NCBI GenBank assembly: GCA_018340805.1
Contig: JACMZG010001914.1
Coordinates: 8,182,924-8,246,923, forward strand
DNA from: Microvelia longipes
Taxonomy: Eukaryota; Arthropoda; Insecta; Hemiptera; Veliidae
Length of the DNA: 64,000 nt
Reading direction: 5' to 3'
Below are positions 12,866-26,200 of this stretch, in pieces (the first letter of the stretch is position 1; each line of letters begins with the position of its first letter). A program made the position numbers and the translations under genes. Below the pieces are notes generated by a model that searched no databases, had not been told where the DNA came from, and saw nothing but the letters and a program-made list of their open reading frames with translations.

Positions 12866-14490
12866 ATGAATTTTGGTGTTTTTCTTCTAATGCAATGTAT
12901 CCCAAGGATCTTGAATCAAGGGTATGATGCACTAAGTCAATTTGCCATACAAAAAAGTGACCCCATCCAAAACTAAAAAATAGAGAGAATTCAATACGAA
13001 ACACATGTCAAAAACCAACTGCACATGCTTGGTACAAACTACACATGCTTGCAATTCTTATAGCAGCGCAGGTCTTAAATTTTAGAGGCAAACTTACCTC
13101 TCAATGGTTTCCCATTGTTTATCGCTTGAGAAGGTTATAACAAAACTCACTTAAATTATCACTCACTGAAGTGGCAAAGTATGGTACAAAATTTAAAATT
13201 GAATAAGCACAAATGACTTAACAAGCACCACAAATGAAACCACCACGAAAACCGCAGAAGAAAGTTGAGAAGCAAACTCGACAACATTGCTATATAACCT
13301 GCGTTTGGCACCTTTTTTTCATTATAACCAAGGGGAAGGTAAGTTCGCTCTTATTTCTCTATCTCTTACAACTTCCATGGGGTCAGAAATGTTTCTTTAT
13401 GCGTCATCCCCTTTATTCAAGATCCTTCTAATCTTGACCACCTCTCACACACCATCTTGTCACGTCAACGCATTATTTTCTTACCATTTTTATGTGTTTT
13501 ATTTTTTCAGATTGGTCTAGTGCTCCAGTGAAACACACTACATTGAGTGTACTAAAACAAAACTCAAAAACCCACAAAAAATACCTATTTTTAAAATTTA
13601 AAAAACCCCTTTTGAGTAAAACATGAAATGTAAGAAGCACAATTGGTCGGCTCCTTTATTGAAAATTGGTCCATTTAAATTTTATTTAATTTTTGACAAA
13701 CCAAGTTCAAAACTGTTTTAAATGCTTTCTATTGGCTAGAGCTTAGCACTATACTTTATAAACAATTTCCAGAAGATAAAATAAGAAAATTAAACGAGCT
13801 AAGATTTTTTGTTGAGGTATTTTTCTTATTTATTTTTTTTTTTTTACGTATAAGAACAACCTATCTTTAAAAAAATCTTTCTATTAACTACATTATAAAA
13901 CTTTCTTATAAATCCAATACATTGCTAGATTTGTACTGAAAACAATCTATTGCCCGTGTTCATTTCAAAATGCATAAACTTTGACCTGCAATGCACAAAC
14001 ATTTGGCCATAGTGTCATTTTGGTTATTTTAGAACTATTCAAAAATTTCTCACTTCAAAAATTAATTAAATTTACTTTTAAAATATTGTTATTAAATAAG
14101 ATCTGAATCAAAGAATATAATAGAATGTCAGAAGGTTGACAAGAGAGTCAGATAGAAGGTGGGGTAGCTCTGCAAAAAACTCTTCTTTCCACTTTTTTAA
14201 GTTATTATTATGAAATCGTTCAGTTTTTTATTAATACTTGTGTTATTAATAAATGGTAATAAACAATTGATTCTCATCCAGTTTTTATTACCATTTTAAC
14301 CACATGAGTATTTGGATTTATCAGTTTTTTGCCCGAGGTAGTTTGCTAAAACTAAGATGACTGTACTGATTCTCGTAGTTGGCATGGTGAAACTACCAAA
14401 TAACATATTAGCCCTCCTGTCAACTGACTATGGAAGTAATCTTTTTATAAGTTCTAGGATGAGCATAAATGGAGTCCATCTCAAGAAAAG
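12866..14490. other. NMT 3' flank, nothing recognisable
   Basis: Holds the unassigned NMT 3' UTR. No clear AATAAA lies close to the stop codon, so the polyadenylation site is not called. Short open frames at 13234-13520 and 14357-14593 match no family I recognise and have no intron signals. Confidence 0.4.
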
Positions 14491-14497
14491 GAAAATA

Positions 14498-14806
14498 ATG
14501 AGTCTATTCACAGAAAACTTTGTTTATTTACGAATCACGCAAAGCGCTTTTGACCTAACAAGAGACCATCATCAGTGCCTCACAAACAAATAAGAAAATA
14601 CAAAATTAAAAACTCAAAGATAACAAAATTAAAAAAATATAAAAAAGGTACAAACCTTTCTTATATTTGTTGATTTCTTTATTTTTATTTTGTAATCTTT
14701 GAGTTTAAATTTTGTATTTTCTTATTTGTTTGTCAGGCACTGATGATGGCCTCTTATTAGGCTGAAAGCGCTTTGGGTAGTTTGTAAAAAACAAAATTTT
14801 CTGTGG
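14498..14806. repeat. Foldback element, about 310 bp
   Basis: Left arm (AAAGCGCTTTTGACCTAAC, then GACCATCATCAGTGCC) and right arm (GGCACTGATGATGGCCTC, then GGCTGAAAGCGCTTTG) are inverse copies with an AT-rich centre near 14650. The ends match the larger foldback at 226-1352. Confidence 0.8.
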
Positions 14807-15483
14807 AGAGACTTATTATCGTTCTTTTTTTTTCACCTTTTTTGTCCGAAATTATAAATCCAGGGCCTTCTTTATCTATATATTCTTTGATCACAATGAA
14901 CATTGTTTTAATTTAGAATGGTTAAATCACTAATCTATGACTTAGGGAAGTATCTCATTTATCCAATATAGTTGGAAACTTTTAATACAGGAGCTCGCCA
15001 AGTGTTTTGACCTGATGCTATTGCTTTATATTTTATATATTATGTGTATAATTATTATATATTTATTAAGTAGGCAATGATATATTGTTATGTACTGTTT
15101 TTTTTTTCTTTTTGATTAGATTTTTTTTCTCTTGTCATTAATTTAGAAAATTGTTTGTTTTTTAATTTTTAATACTACATTGATAATTTAAAAAATAAAT
15201 TTAACAGACGAAGGTAATTCAGTTATGATTACTATTTGAATAAATATGGGTGATAGAGTAGTATTCATGGTTGTTGGATTATTTTTTTAATAAAATAATA
15301 TAATTAACTGTAGTACTCCTATTGCTAAATTCTGAAGTAGTTGTATGATCGACTGTAAATTACAATTATTTAGCCAGCTTTTGTGTTTTAAAACTACTAT
15401 TTAAGCTTAGGAAAAATTGAAATGATTTATTTAGTTTCATTTATGGTAATTTCCATTTTAATTGGGTTTAGACAATGATAATT

Positions 15484-15634
15484 ATACCAGGTACCGGTGC
15501 AGGACTTATACCAGGTACCGGTGCAGGACTTATACCAGGTACCGGTGCAAGACTTATACCAGGTGCCAGTGCTGGACTTATACCAGGCACCGGTGCAGGA
15601 CTTATACCAGGTACCGGTACAGATTTTATACCTG
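15484..15634. repeat. 24-bp minisatellite, six to seven units
   Basis: Units begin at 15484, 15508, 15532, 15556, 15580 and 15604, each a variant of ATACCAGGTACCGGTGCAGG plus ACTT. The period is a multiple of three, so every frame stays open (for example repeated LIPGTGAG on +). No start context, flanking exon signal or family supports a gene. Confidence 0.92.
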
Positions 15635-15639
15635 TTTTT

Positions 15640-16453
15640 ACAATATTTTACCATCACATTTCTAATAGAAAGGTGAGAAATCAATAAAACAAAAAAACCC
15701 TCTATTTCAGTGATAAATAGTTATTAAATTACACAATTTAAAGACTCAATTAATATCCATTGTTAGTGGTTTAAAAATGACATCTTTGGTAACTAAAAAT
15801 GACCTACAATAACCTAAAGTGACCACCCCCACCAACCAAAAATAATCACTATCAATTAAAATAACCACTAATAGTCCAAAAATAGCATGCTAACCTTTGA
15901 AAGGTTAAATATTAGTTATGTAAAAGAAGGTTAGATTATGGTGGATATTATTGGTAATTGATGGTCTGTGATGGTTGCGAGAGGTTAACAATGGTGATTG
16001 CTTTTACAACTAAAGTAAAAACCTAAAAATTTGATGAGGAGTGGGGAAGAAAGGACCTCTTGCATTGTATGGATATTACTTTAGAAACAATTGTTGATGT
16101 AGTATTAAGATTTAAAAAATAAATCAAACCATTGTAAATATATTTGTTTTTAGGAGAATTGTTTTGTGTTATTCTAAAAAACCTCCAGATAAAGTACCTA
16201 TAAATGAACCTGTGGTTATACTATATTACTCTATGACTTAGGGGGTTCACCCAGACAGTCCCAGTTTGTTCATAGTTGAGGCTTTTAGGATTTTCATGTG
16301 AGGGATGGAAATCCATTTACGTTACGTTAAGACGGTGGTTCCGAGCCTGTGCGATGTCAGGAACTCATAAAAAGATCTCTAACCCTAAAAAACCTGAGTT
16401 TAAGCAAAATTTAGGACCCTCAATAGTATTATATATATACATACATACACATA

Positions 16454-16513
<60 letters not shown>

Positions 16514-17420
16514 AAACTATACATAAAGACAAAATATATACAAAAACACTTAGAAACAGAAAGAATGGACAATACACGAAAATCAGCTACCGAAGAGTTC
16601 TTCTTAAAACCGGTAAGGCGATGGCTATGGAGACTAGTTGAAAGTAGATATGAAGCTGCAGACGATAAAAGAGTTGTGCTCTGACCCACGGACTTGCGAC
16701 CGGGCCTTGACTTAACGGAGGTTTAAAAAGGATCCTTTAGCGTGTACACAAACGCTCACCTCGTCAGAGTCTTAAGCTGCAAAGTTTGAAGATCTGAGAT
16801 TGTGGATATGTGAAGATCATAGTGGTACCGCTATTGCAAAAATAGGCAGACTTGGAATAAAAACAGTAGGTAGAAGTAAAACTAATCGGATGCAGATGAT
16901 AGAGTGAGGACGTTGACACAAACAAAAGATTAATGATGACAATAACAAAGATAAAAGATGCCTGAAGAGCGAAGAGGTAATAACAGATGGTGAAAAAACA
17001 AACACATAACACTGGAAGAAAAATAGATGGACTCACAGAGTCTGGTCACATAATATATAAGAAAATCTAAAGTCGCACTGCGATCATATAACTCTATACA
17101 TAAAGACAAAAATATACTACTCCCTTCCTTATGTTCAGAGGGCTCATTGAGACTAGAAGTTATTCACTGATATAACTTTGTTGAGAGCTTGTGTGTTGCC
17201 TGCCTGCTGATGATGATGGCGTTAAGCCAAAACTGGTCCAGGGATATTCATATCCAACCGAAAGTATCTGTGGCAGCTGATTTTTTCATTTTTTTTTACA
17301 TTTTCGTTGTTTATATTTATTCGTTAAGTATATTTTTGGCTGAGGGGACCAAGGTGGGCTTACGTCCTTGCCTTCACTGACCAGTCTGCCCCTGATCACA
17401 TGTATATAATGAGGGTGGGG
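15640..17420. other. Intergenic stretch with a (TA)n tract
   Basis: Apart from (TA)n at 16462-16514, I see no recognisable gene or repeat. The 16520-16684 open frame (starting in TA-repeat sequence) and the 16764-17036 antisense frame have no family match. 17140-17400 looks like an inserted repeat (CTGCTGATGATGATGGCG), but no termini could be fixed. Confidence 0.4.
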
Positions 17421-17422
17421 AA

Positions 17423-17545
17423 AATATGTTTGAGGAACCAATAACGCCTGCTTGATATGAAATTATGGGTGTGGTTTAACATCCAGGACTAACCTCATTG
17501 GCTCCCTCGCATTGTTTTTCCATCCTGTCAACTGATTATTACTGT
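17423..17545. mobile_element. MITE A, left-truncated copy
   Basis: Contains GAGGAACCAATAA, a GGTGTGGTTTAACATCCA core, GACTAACCTCATTGG and the right end CTGTCAACTGATTATTACTG. The left terminus is missing. Confidence 0.65.
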
Positions 17546-17549
17546 GTAA

Positions 17550-18335
17550 ATAACTAGAGTTGAGCTAAAAACCTTTCATTATAAATTCCAATTCCCTTTG
17601 AATAAATATAATCTGGACAATACAAAGGAATTCGAAAATAAATCACAAATTAATTAAACAATTAAAATAACATATATTTTTACATAACAGACTAAATTTT
17701 CAATAATTTTATCTCAAAGATATACACAAGAATAATTTTATTCCACTAAGTCAAAACTTAACACTTCACAAACCAAAATTAGCTTTATTCAATTGTTTTC
17801 TTCCAAATTTAAATTTACTTACCACTAACAAGGAATCGCAATACAGTAATAATTATATGGATATTTTAACAAGTACTGTAGAATTTTAAGCAACATTTTT
17901 ACAAATCAAACTATTAATTCTAGAATATTTTTTACACAGATTTAATAAAAATAAATTATTTTATTTAGCAACAATCAATATAAATTCAAATTTAGAAATG
18001 CTTGAAATTTTTAAAAATACAGCTAAAACCACTAGAAATATTCCTTTTAAGTAAAAAAAGTTCAAGTTACTATAGTAGCTGACATAATGGCAATTAATTG
18101 ATAAATCTGCCTAAAACACAGTAGAAGCCAGAAATTCACTAATTTCAATATGAACAGCTGAAATAATAAATTTTGCTTAGGATAGATTTGGAGTTCTAAT
18201 TATTTCAGTGATCAAGATTGTCTTGAACAATTTAGACAGTCTCCAGTAATCTAGACTTCTTCAGCTCATTGGCATAACAAATCTAAAAGATGAGTTTGTG
18301 CTTAAATTTGAACTAGTATAAAGAAATGCTTTAAA
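17550..18335. other. Intergenic AT-rich sequence, nothing recognised
   Basis: No open frame, RNA gene or repeat terminus could be supported here. Confidence 0.35.
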
Positions 18336-18340
18336 GTATA

Positions 18341-18498
18341 GCACATAGTTACATCAGTTGACAGAATCTAAAAATAATGTTGAGGAACTAATAAGATTGG
18401 TCCGGTATGAAACTGTAGGTGTGGCTTAACATCTAGGACTAACCTCATTGGCTTCTTCCACTATTTTCTCATAAAGTCAACTGATTATAACTGTGTGC
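18341..18498. mobile_element. MITE A, near-complete copy
   Basis: Left end GCACATAGTTACATCAGTTG preceded by TA (18339-18340). Right end CAACTGATTATAACTGTGTG then C, followed by TT. The core GGTGTGGCTTAACATCTAGG is shared with 36059-36221, 44957-45123 and 63691-63830. TA flanks suggest the Tc1/mariner (IS630) type. Confidence 0.75.
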
Positions 18499-18499
18499 T

Positions 18500-19651
18500 T
18501 TACAATAAAAACACGATAGACACAAAATAGTAACATCCGACTTCGCAAGTTATGATTGAAACAATAACCAATCATAGCCATAGGTAATCACGAGTTTCAA
18601 AAAGGTCCGAGTTATCTTGGACTTTATCTACAGTATTATTCGAGCACCCGGGAAAAGGTACTGAATAAAGTAAATTAATAATTAACCTCGGATAAAAATA
18701 ACTTTATCCATCAAAATCTTATTTTCCAGTTTTAGATGAGTTATTATATAAAACATTCAAATGAAGTTTCAAGTTATTTTTGGGTCAATTTTAAACACAC
18801 AAAATAAAGCAAACAAAATTTATCAAAAATAAAAAGAGAAAAAAATAGGAGTCATAATTTAATTATCTTCTACTAAATAAGATTTGTAAGACATAAAATA
18901 TAAGTTTTTATGTTTTGTGTTCTTATGCCCCCTTTGGCTTCTTAAAAACCCCAAATAGGTCACAAAGAGTGGTTCATTTAAATAAATTGCTATATTTATA
19001 TTTTATTACCTTGCCACCAAAATATTTTAATTTTTAGGAAATATTAAATAATAATTTAAAAAATTTGTTACCAAGAACAATTTCCAAAAACTTTATAATT
19101 TTTAAATCAGTTGTCATTAAAAAAAATAGTGTAATAATTTGTGTGACCAACAGGTTTTTTCAATCCAAAAATTATAAATTCTACCAGTTGAGGAAAATAC
19201 GATAAATTAGATAATTATTTTCTCTCTTAACTTCATAAGACTCTTTGTTCCAGCAGCTTAATACTAAATACACTTCGAGAATGAGCTTTGACTTATTTGA
19301 AAATATAGTTCTATCTCAGTAGAGATTGCCCGAAGTATTGCGCTTGTAGTAATATTTGTATTTCAACATTAAAATTTAATCATATTTTAGTTAAAAGCGT
19401 TTTCTTACTTAAAAATAAATAATAAAACAAAGTTTACAATTGTATAAAAACTACAAGAAACCTGTATACGAATTATTTAAGTTTTTCTCTGAAACATCAA
19501 GATATTTTGTAAATTGCGATTAAATTGCTTAAATGCCGAAAGGAGTCCTTTGACAAAATCAACAACTTTTTTCAAAAACTGTACTTTAATGTATTTTGTA
19601 ATTTTAATCTTTTTTTGGTGACTAGAATTGCTCATTAGGAAAGTGAGGTCT
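18500..19651. other. Intergenic region including the SAMM50 3' flank
   Basis: Non-coding. The SAMM50 3' UTR must lie in its right part. On the - strand ATTAAA-type signals occur near 19586-19605 and an AATAAA near 19001, so the true poly(A) site is ambiguous. Confidence 0.4.
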
Positions 19652-22600
19652 TTAAATGAAGTTGATCCCAACGCCAAACTGAAAGCCTTGGACAGGGCTG
19701 TCCTTGTTCTCTTGGAAGTAAACAGGAACACAGTAATTCAACTCGATCCGAGCCATGTGACCAAGCCTCAGAGCTATGCCTAAACCGGCAGCTAATCTCA
19801 AATCCTTCTGTTCATCTATAAATTTTTCTAAATTATCTGGAACATAAAAAAGAACTATTATAAAAATACGGGTATATCTAAAATAATAAATAAAATATCT
19901 GAGGTAACTTCAGAACTTTTTCTCAACAATCCAATTGTTTAAGCTCAATTCCAGACTCACTTCTTCACTCGTCCTCAGAATAATATATAATAATAATAAT
20001 GCCCGTTTAGAGCCTTGCAACTCATCAGGGATAACCCCAGCGGAAACAACCTCGGGTGGTAGTAGCAACCGTTACGCTCAAAGTGTACTCTAAAGTTGGC
20101 GATAATTTATCTAAACAATAATCTTCTATAAACTGAGAGCGTAACCTGGGATGCGAACCCCAGACCTCCATGGGTGTCAAATGTCATTATAAAGACTAAC
20201 GACCTCGGCCACGGAGGCGGCCGAATAATATATAAATTGCCAAATTTATAATGCAATAAATCATTTTTTTTTTTTGTTTCCACGCTCGCTTCCCTTGTCC
20301 TCAGATAGTAAATGCATTATAGTCCAAGAGGCCTAAAAAATGTGACTCATTTTGCACTACTTCAAAACATATCTTTAATTATGAAGGAAAAGCATAGTCT
20401 GCCTATCCAGAGTGGAGCCCTTCATATGAATGGGCTCTCTCAAAATATTAGAAAAGCGCACAAATTCCAGTTTTATTGTAATAAGTGATTCCCAGTAGGT
20501 CATGTGCAAAACATGAAAATAACATTTTTAAAGCTCGGATCATTACAACTAAAGTTATGACATTTGTTAAATTACCTAAAAATGCACAAAAAGCCAATAC
20601 CTTTCCAAAGAAATTCCTTGACTGCATAATTTAACTATTTTTTCAGTGTTTTTGAAAGAGCCATAACTTTGGTTGCAGTCATCCGATTTTGATGATTTAA
20701 CACTCGTCTTACAGAAAATTGTATCACCTATAAAACATTTTCTCTTCATGTTTTGCACACAACCCACAGGGAACCACTTATTTCAAGAAAACTGAAATTT
20801 GTGTGATTTTACAAAATTTTGAGCTTGCGTAATCATAAGAAAGGCTTCACTCTGGATAGGCAGACTATGTTCTCCCTTAATAATTTAAGGTATATTTTCA
20901 GAAATATTTGGTTTGAAGTAGTACAAAATGAGTTCCATTTTTTACCGATTATTTGTTTTATTCCCAGCAGTCACTCATCCAGGCACCTCCATGACCTCTC
21001 TTGATGCTGCTTAACGTTTATGATCCAATAAAACCCGTATTGAACAAAACTTGGTTAACTTAATTATACAAAAATATAACAGTATACTTATTTGACAAGT
21101 AAAGAGATACCCCCGTACCAAATTTCAACTCTATAAGTTTAAATTAATAAAAATTTTAAATTTAATATTAAATAAATTTTTAAATAATTTAAATTTCAAC
21201 TATATAAGTCATTTGACAAAAATTGAACTAATTCTAATAATTAGATGAAACTGAGCAAATGTGTTGGTCTTATATGTCTACATGTGAACCAAACAATAGA
21301 CTTTTCAAAATTTTTGCTGAGTCATTATTGCGGGTTTATGAGCTAGGGAGAGTTAGCCTGGTTCTTAACTAAATTAAATAAATCGTTTCAACCCCATCAC
21401 AGTCATCACGGGATATAAACCCATAATGCCTATCTTATTAGCAAAGTTTTTTCAAAGGAAATTCACTAAAAAGGAAACATTGCACATTATTTTAAACAAT
21501 TTTACAAATGCCTTGGATATCATGGTTAATCAGAGTGATAATAATTGGTAGTTTACCTAATTGTAGAGATCCTATGTTGCCAGCATTGACAAATAAGTGA
21601 GTTCTGAACAGCTCTCCGAAGCCTCCTGATCCTGGCCTGAAGGGAAGAGGTGAATAGAGGTGTAAAGCTGCAGACCAGTAGTACTGAAATCAAAAGTATC
21701 GTAGTCAATAAAATAGAATATACAAAGAAACTAATACTTAGAGGGAGGTCACAACAGCTCTTATCATATCCTGGGTAACTTGTTACTATAACGGTACATT
21801 GGTGATGTCATTTCTTAAGTTTTCATAATATTTACGGCTTCAGGTAAATATTACATTATTTTTTGTCTAAATTAAGTAAAATGTATTTAAAATAAGTTAT
21901 AATTATTGTCTATCGCATATATCCTTTAATTAACTGTGTTGTATAAAGTGGTTTAATGTGACCATGTACAGGGTGCAATATAACTATGTGCTCCGAAGGG
22001 GGTTGCAGAAGGGTGGGGAGTCTCTATTCTCTTTCTAGGGAGACTAGGAGTAAGTACTGTTATGGTACCCTATGGAAACTGCCTTACTTATACCCCTTAT
22101 CACTGAGTTATTTTATGTAAGTCCTCCCTCTAACTGTTGGTCTCATTGTGTTGAAAAAACGTCTATTTATGTTTATGAATTTTAATCAGCAATTTAAGAA
22201 TTTTATACCAAGCAATAATCACTCAAGCAACAAGTGATAGAAGAAAGTTTGACAGCTCAAGTTTAAGTTTTCTCCTGAGGCAAAGATGAAAGAGGAAACT
22301 TCACAAGCTTCTGAGGGAGATAAACTAGTTACCTCCCGAGATTTGCTGAGGTAGGTTTAAGACAATTTTGGCTCCTAAAGTTTTCCCAAGGGAGATAATA
22401 CAAGAGCTAAAATCTTCAGCCCCTTTGAAAAAATAATAATATAAATACTTACATTTCCTCCAATGAAATCATTGTCTTTCTTTGGCCCAATACTTCTAAA
22501 ATCGAATCCCCTTAAAGATATGGGTCCACCAAGGAAAAATTTATCATAAACAAAAGGTTCCTGGTCATTCAAAGAATTCAGTACTCCTGCATTGAAAGAA

Positions 22601-23246
22601 CCTTGTATCACCTAGGAAAAATAATTATAAGATACTCTGTTATAATTTTTAAGCACTAATCATACAAACTGCTCCTAAGACTACTTGACAAAAGATCTAA
22701 ACTTCCCCTTTCCCACAAACTTCTACTTTATAAATCCATCCTCCGACCAACTTGGCCTACGGAATTGAAACTCTGGGCTCAACAAAACCTTCCAATTCCT
22801 ATAAAATCCAATCACTCCAATCCAAAATCCTCAGACATATTACATCCTCTCCAGCTTATGTCTCTAACTTCACAATTCATAATGACCTTAACATCCCTTT
22901 TGTTCACGACCTAGCCCATTCCAGATACTTAACCTTTCACAATTCACTTGAACTCCACTCCAATCCACCACTTCAATCCTTATCATCCCGCCACATCCCT
23001 GATAACCCACCCAGAAGACTCAGAAGGCGTTGGCCTAGAGACCTCCTTGGCGCGCAATAAAATATAGAAATGCCCTCTGTCAACAGACAGTGGGCACCTG
23101 GTAAAGGGAAGAAAAAAAAAACCAATCCCGCCAAGGAGTTCTACCAATGGGTAGCCTCTCCGTCAAGACAAACAAGCCACAACAACCCTATCATCTCTGT
23201 TACTTATAGCATCTATGATGAGATAGAATGCAGTGTAACTAAAAAA

Positions 23247-23286
<40 letters not shown>

Positions 23287-26200
23287 CACTAATCATTTGG
23301 TGTTAGAATAATGAGTTAAAACAGAGGCCTTTGTCCTCAGTGGTCTGGCCGCTTGGCAGCCACATGGTTGTTTTCTTACATCAGTTTGTCATATTACCAG
23401 TTTATGTAAGTGGTAAATCGCTACGATATAAGCAAATTTCTAAATGTATTAGTATACATTTAGATACTCCTTAATGAATACTAATACATTATGTAGTACA
23501 CTTAATGTATACCCATACTCCTCCAAATTCCTTCCCATGGTATGCTGTGTTTTACCTTGACACAATTCAATTAATTACATCAGTTTGTCATATTACTAGT
23601 TTATGCAAGTGGTAAATTGCTACGATATAAGCAAATTTCTAAATGTATTAGTAAAAAATGTGATTTGTTTACATATGGATATATATGTGTCAATCAATAA
23701 AATCAGAATCAATGCTAGTAATAAAATTTAATTTTGTATACATATTTACCACACTTATTAGTATACTCAAATTAATTTATAACATGATAATAGTTATTTA
23801 TGCCATAAGGCTGAGAAGTGTGTCTTTATGTCACGGCAATTAGATTTACCGACGAGCGAAGCGAGTCGGGAAAATTGCCAAGACATAAAGAATTCTCAGC
23901 CGATGCATAACTATTTTTTTTGAGGTAGCACTCATTAATAAAGCACTCATTAAAAAAAATAAAAAAAAGCACTCATTAAACTGCGCTATAACTTAAATGA
24001 AAAAAAAAACGTCCAATTATTATTAACTCCATATTATCCGTCATTAAATTCATCCATAGCTTCACACTTTACTCAAAAATGTGAAAGCTTACAAATAAAC
24101 ACACAAAAATTGTCAATTAGAACACCTTTTAAAAACGAAAAAAAAATTAGTCTACGAACAAAACAGAAACAAAATGAACGTTTTAAATAAAGCTCATGAA
24201 GGTTTAACACAGATTGTTTTTTGAACACGCTACATTACAGTAATGGCGGCAACATATGAATTACTTTTACGTCCTAGGAGTTTTTTTACATTCATTATTG
24301 TCCTCGGAGTGAAAAGTACTAAATAACCTCCTATAACAATAATGATTGGCTTCTCATCCTAAAAACGGTCCAATAAAGTGCTCAATTACGTACTACCTCA
24401 AAAAAAAACAATTTTTCAAGGTTATTTGAGTTATTGAAATTTTTGCTGAGTTGTATAATCATAAGGTAAATTAAATACACAATAAATGCATACTTACAAA
24501 GTCACTGGTAACAATTGGTTTATTGATTTGAAAGTTGAACTCGTTCTTAAGGAAACATACATCTCCTCCGAGGCCAGCTAACTCTGTAGCTAACTTGATA
24601 AGACTCCCACCAGTAGGAAATATGGGTGAATCTCGAGTATCCGAAGTAACAGTATGTTTAACACAAGACTTCATGGTGTGGCCAGAATCCTTGCGAACTT
24701 CAAATGAAGCGTATTTGTTTCCTACACCCATACTCCTCCAAATTCCTTCCCATGATATGTTGTGTTTTACCTTAACACAATTCAATTAAGAAATTAAGTC
24801 TACCATAGACCAATGAAATTTAATTCATGCAACTTTACTATTACAAAAATTCTGGCACGAACGTCTGCATGGAAGGTGAATTCACATTGAAATACCTGTT
24901 TCCGTGCTTAACAATTGACTTCTTGCCTAAGTTTTCTGTTTATGTTTTATAACTTGAGCGGTAGCATTAGTACCATTTTTGTACTGTCTATAAAAAATTG
25001 TAGACCCCAGAGTTTAAGTGCTAACTTGTACTGAGACTGATTTTAATCAAATAAGTTTAAGACGATTAAAAATTTAATAAAATTTTATTATTAAAAAGTT
25101 TATTTTTGTGGACTTTTAAAAAAATAAATAAAAACAGATTAATTACACAAAAGTCCTGTATTTTTTGAATATATAATAATAACTAAACTTTCAACTAAAA
25201 ATTAGTCATCATCAGAGTTTAACAAATATAAAATAAAAAAACAATTTTACAAACTACTTCATATTGCACCTTGGTATGGAACCATACCAACCTCGGGAAC
25301 CACCTCGGGTGGGTCACATCTACTATGCTCTAAGTAAAGCTAAAGTTAGCGAAATCTTTATACATCAATTCTATTCATAAAAACTGAGAGCATAGCCCGG
25401 GCTGTGAACCCCAGACCTCCGGTGCCGAAGTCAAGTACTATAAGATCGCGGCTACGGAGGCAGGTAATTTATATTTCGTATAAATAATCTTCATATAAAA
25501 ATCTTCCTTCTTAACAGCAAGTAAACATGAGAAACAAAATTATGATGCCGTGATTCATACAAGTAGAGAAAGTAATTTTTATAGTGCACTACTGTTTCTA
25601 GATACTTAATTTACTAGCCAGCTTTTTAATTTAATACCATCACTGGTTTGATTAGATATCTCAAGACAATAAGTTTTATCATTTGATAAAACTTACTTAC
25701 TTACCCTATTTATTACCAAAGTTGGGTTTTGTAAAATGAATGCCGAAAAACTGGCACTTTTTCAAATTATTTTGTAATGAAATAATAAAAGAATAAAAAA
25801 ATATACATATATTTTTAGATAATATAAAATTTCTTTAATTTTTTTTAACGTCATAAACTTATTTGATTAAAATCAGTCTTGTTATAAGCACTTTATTATA
25901 GTATACGCAGTATTGTAATAAGTTATAAGCACTTAAACTCAGGGGTCTACAAATTTTTTATAGACAGTAGTTACTTATATTTTCTTTATTTATCAAAGGA
26001 AATGTGCATATTTATCCCAATTTTATGCAATTTCTATCAATGATTATAAGATAAATCTTAACTTTTTTACAGTTTGACATACCTTGACACACGTTATGTG
26101 CTACTGTGTCCAATCCCACAGCGGTCCCAAAATTAAACTTTGTGGACATTTTACTAACAGTTAAACCTCCTTTTAAGAATTTATAAAAAAAATTAAAAAT

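Noticed and set aside
20961..21017. Functional 5S rRNA gene
   Set aside because: Only the 3' half is recognisable, it is embedded in a dispersed repeat, and box C carries a substitution (GGATGAGTGACT).
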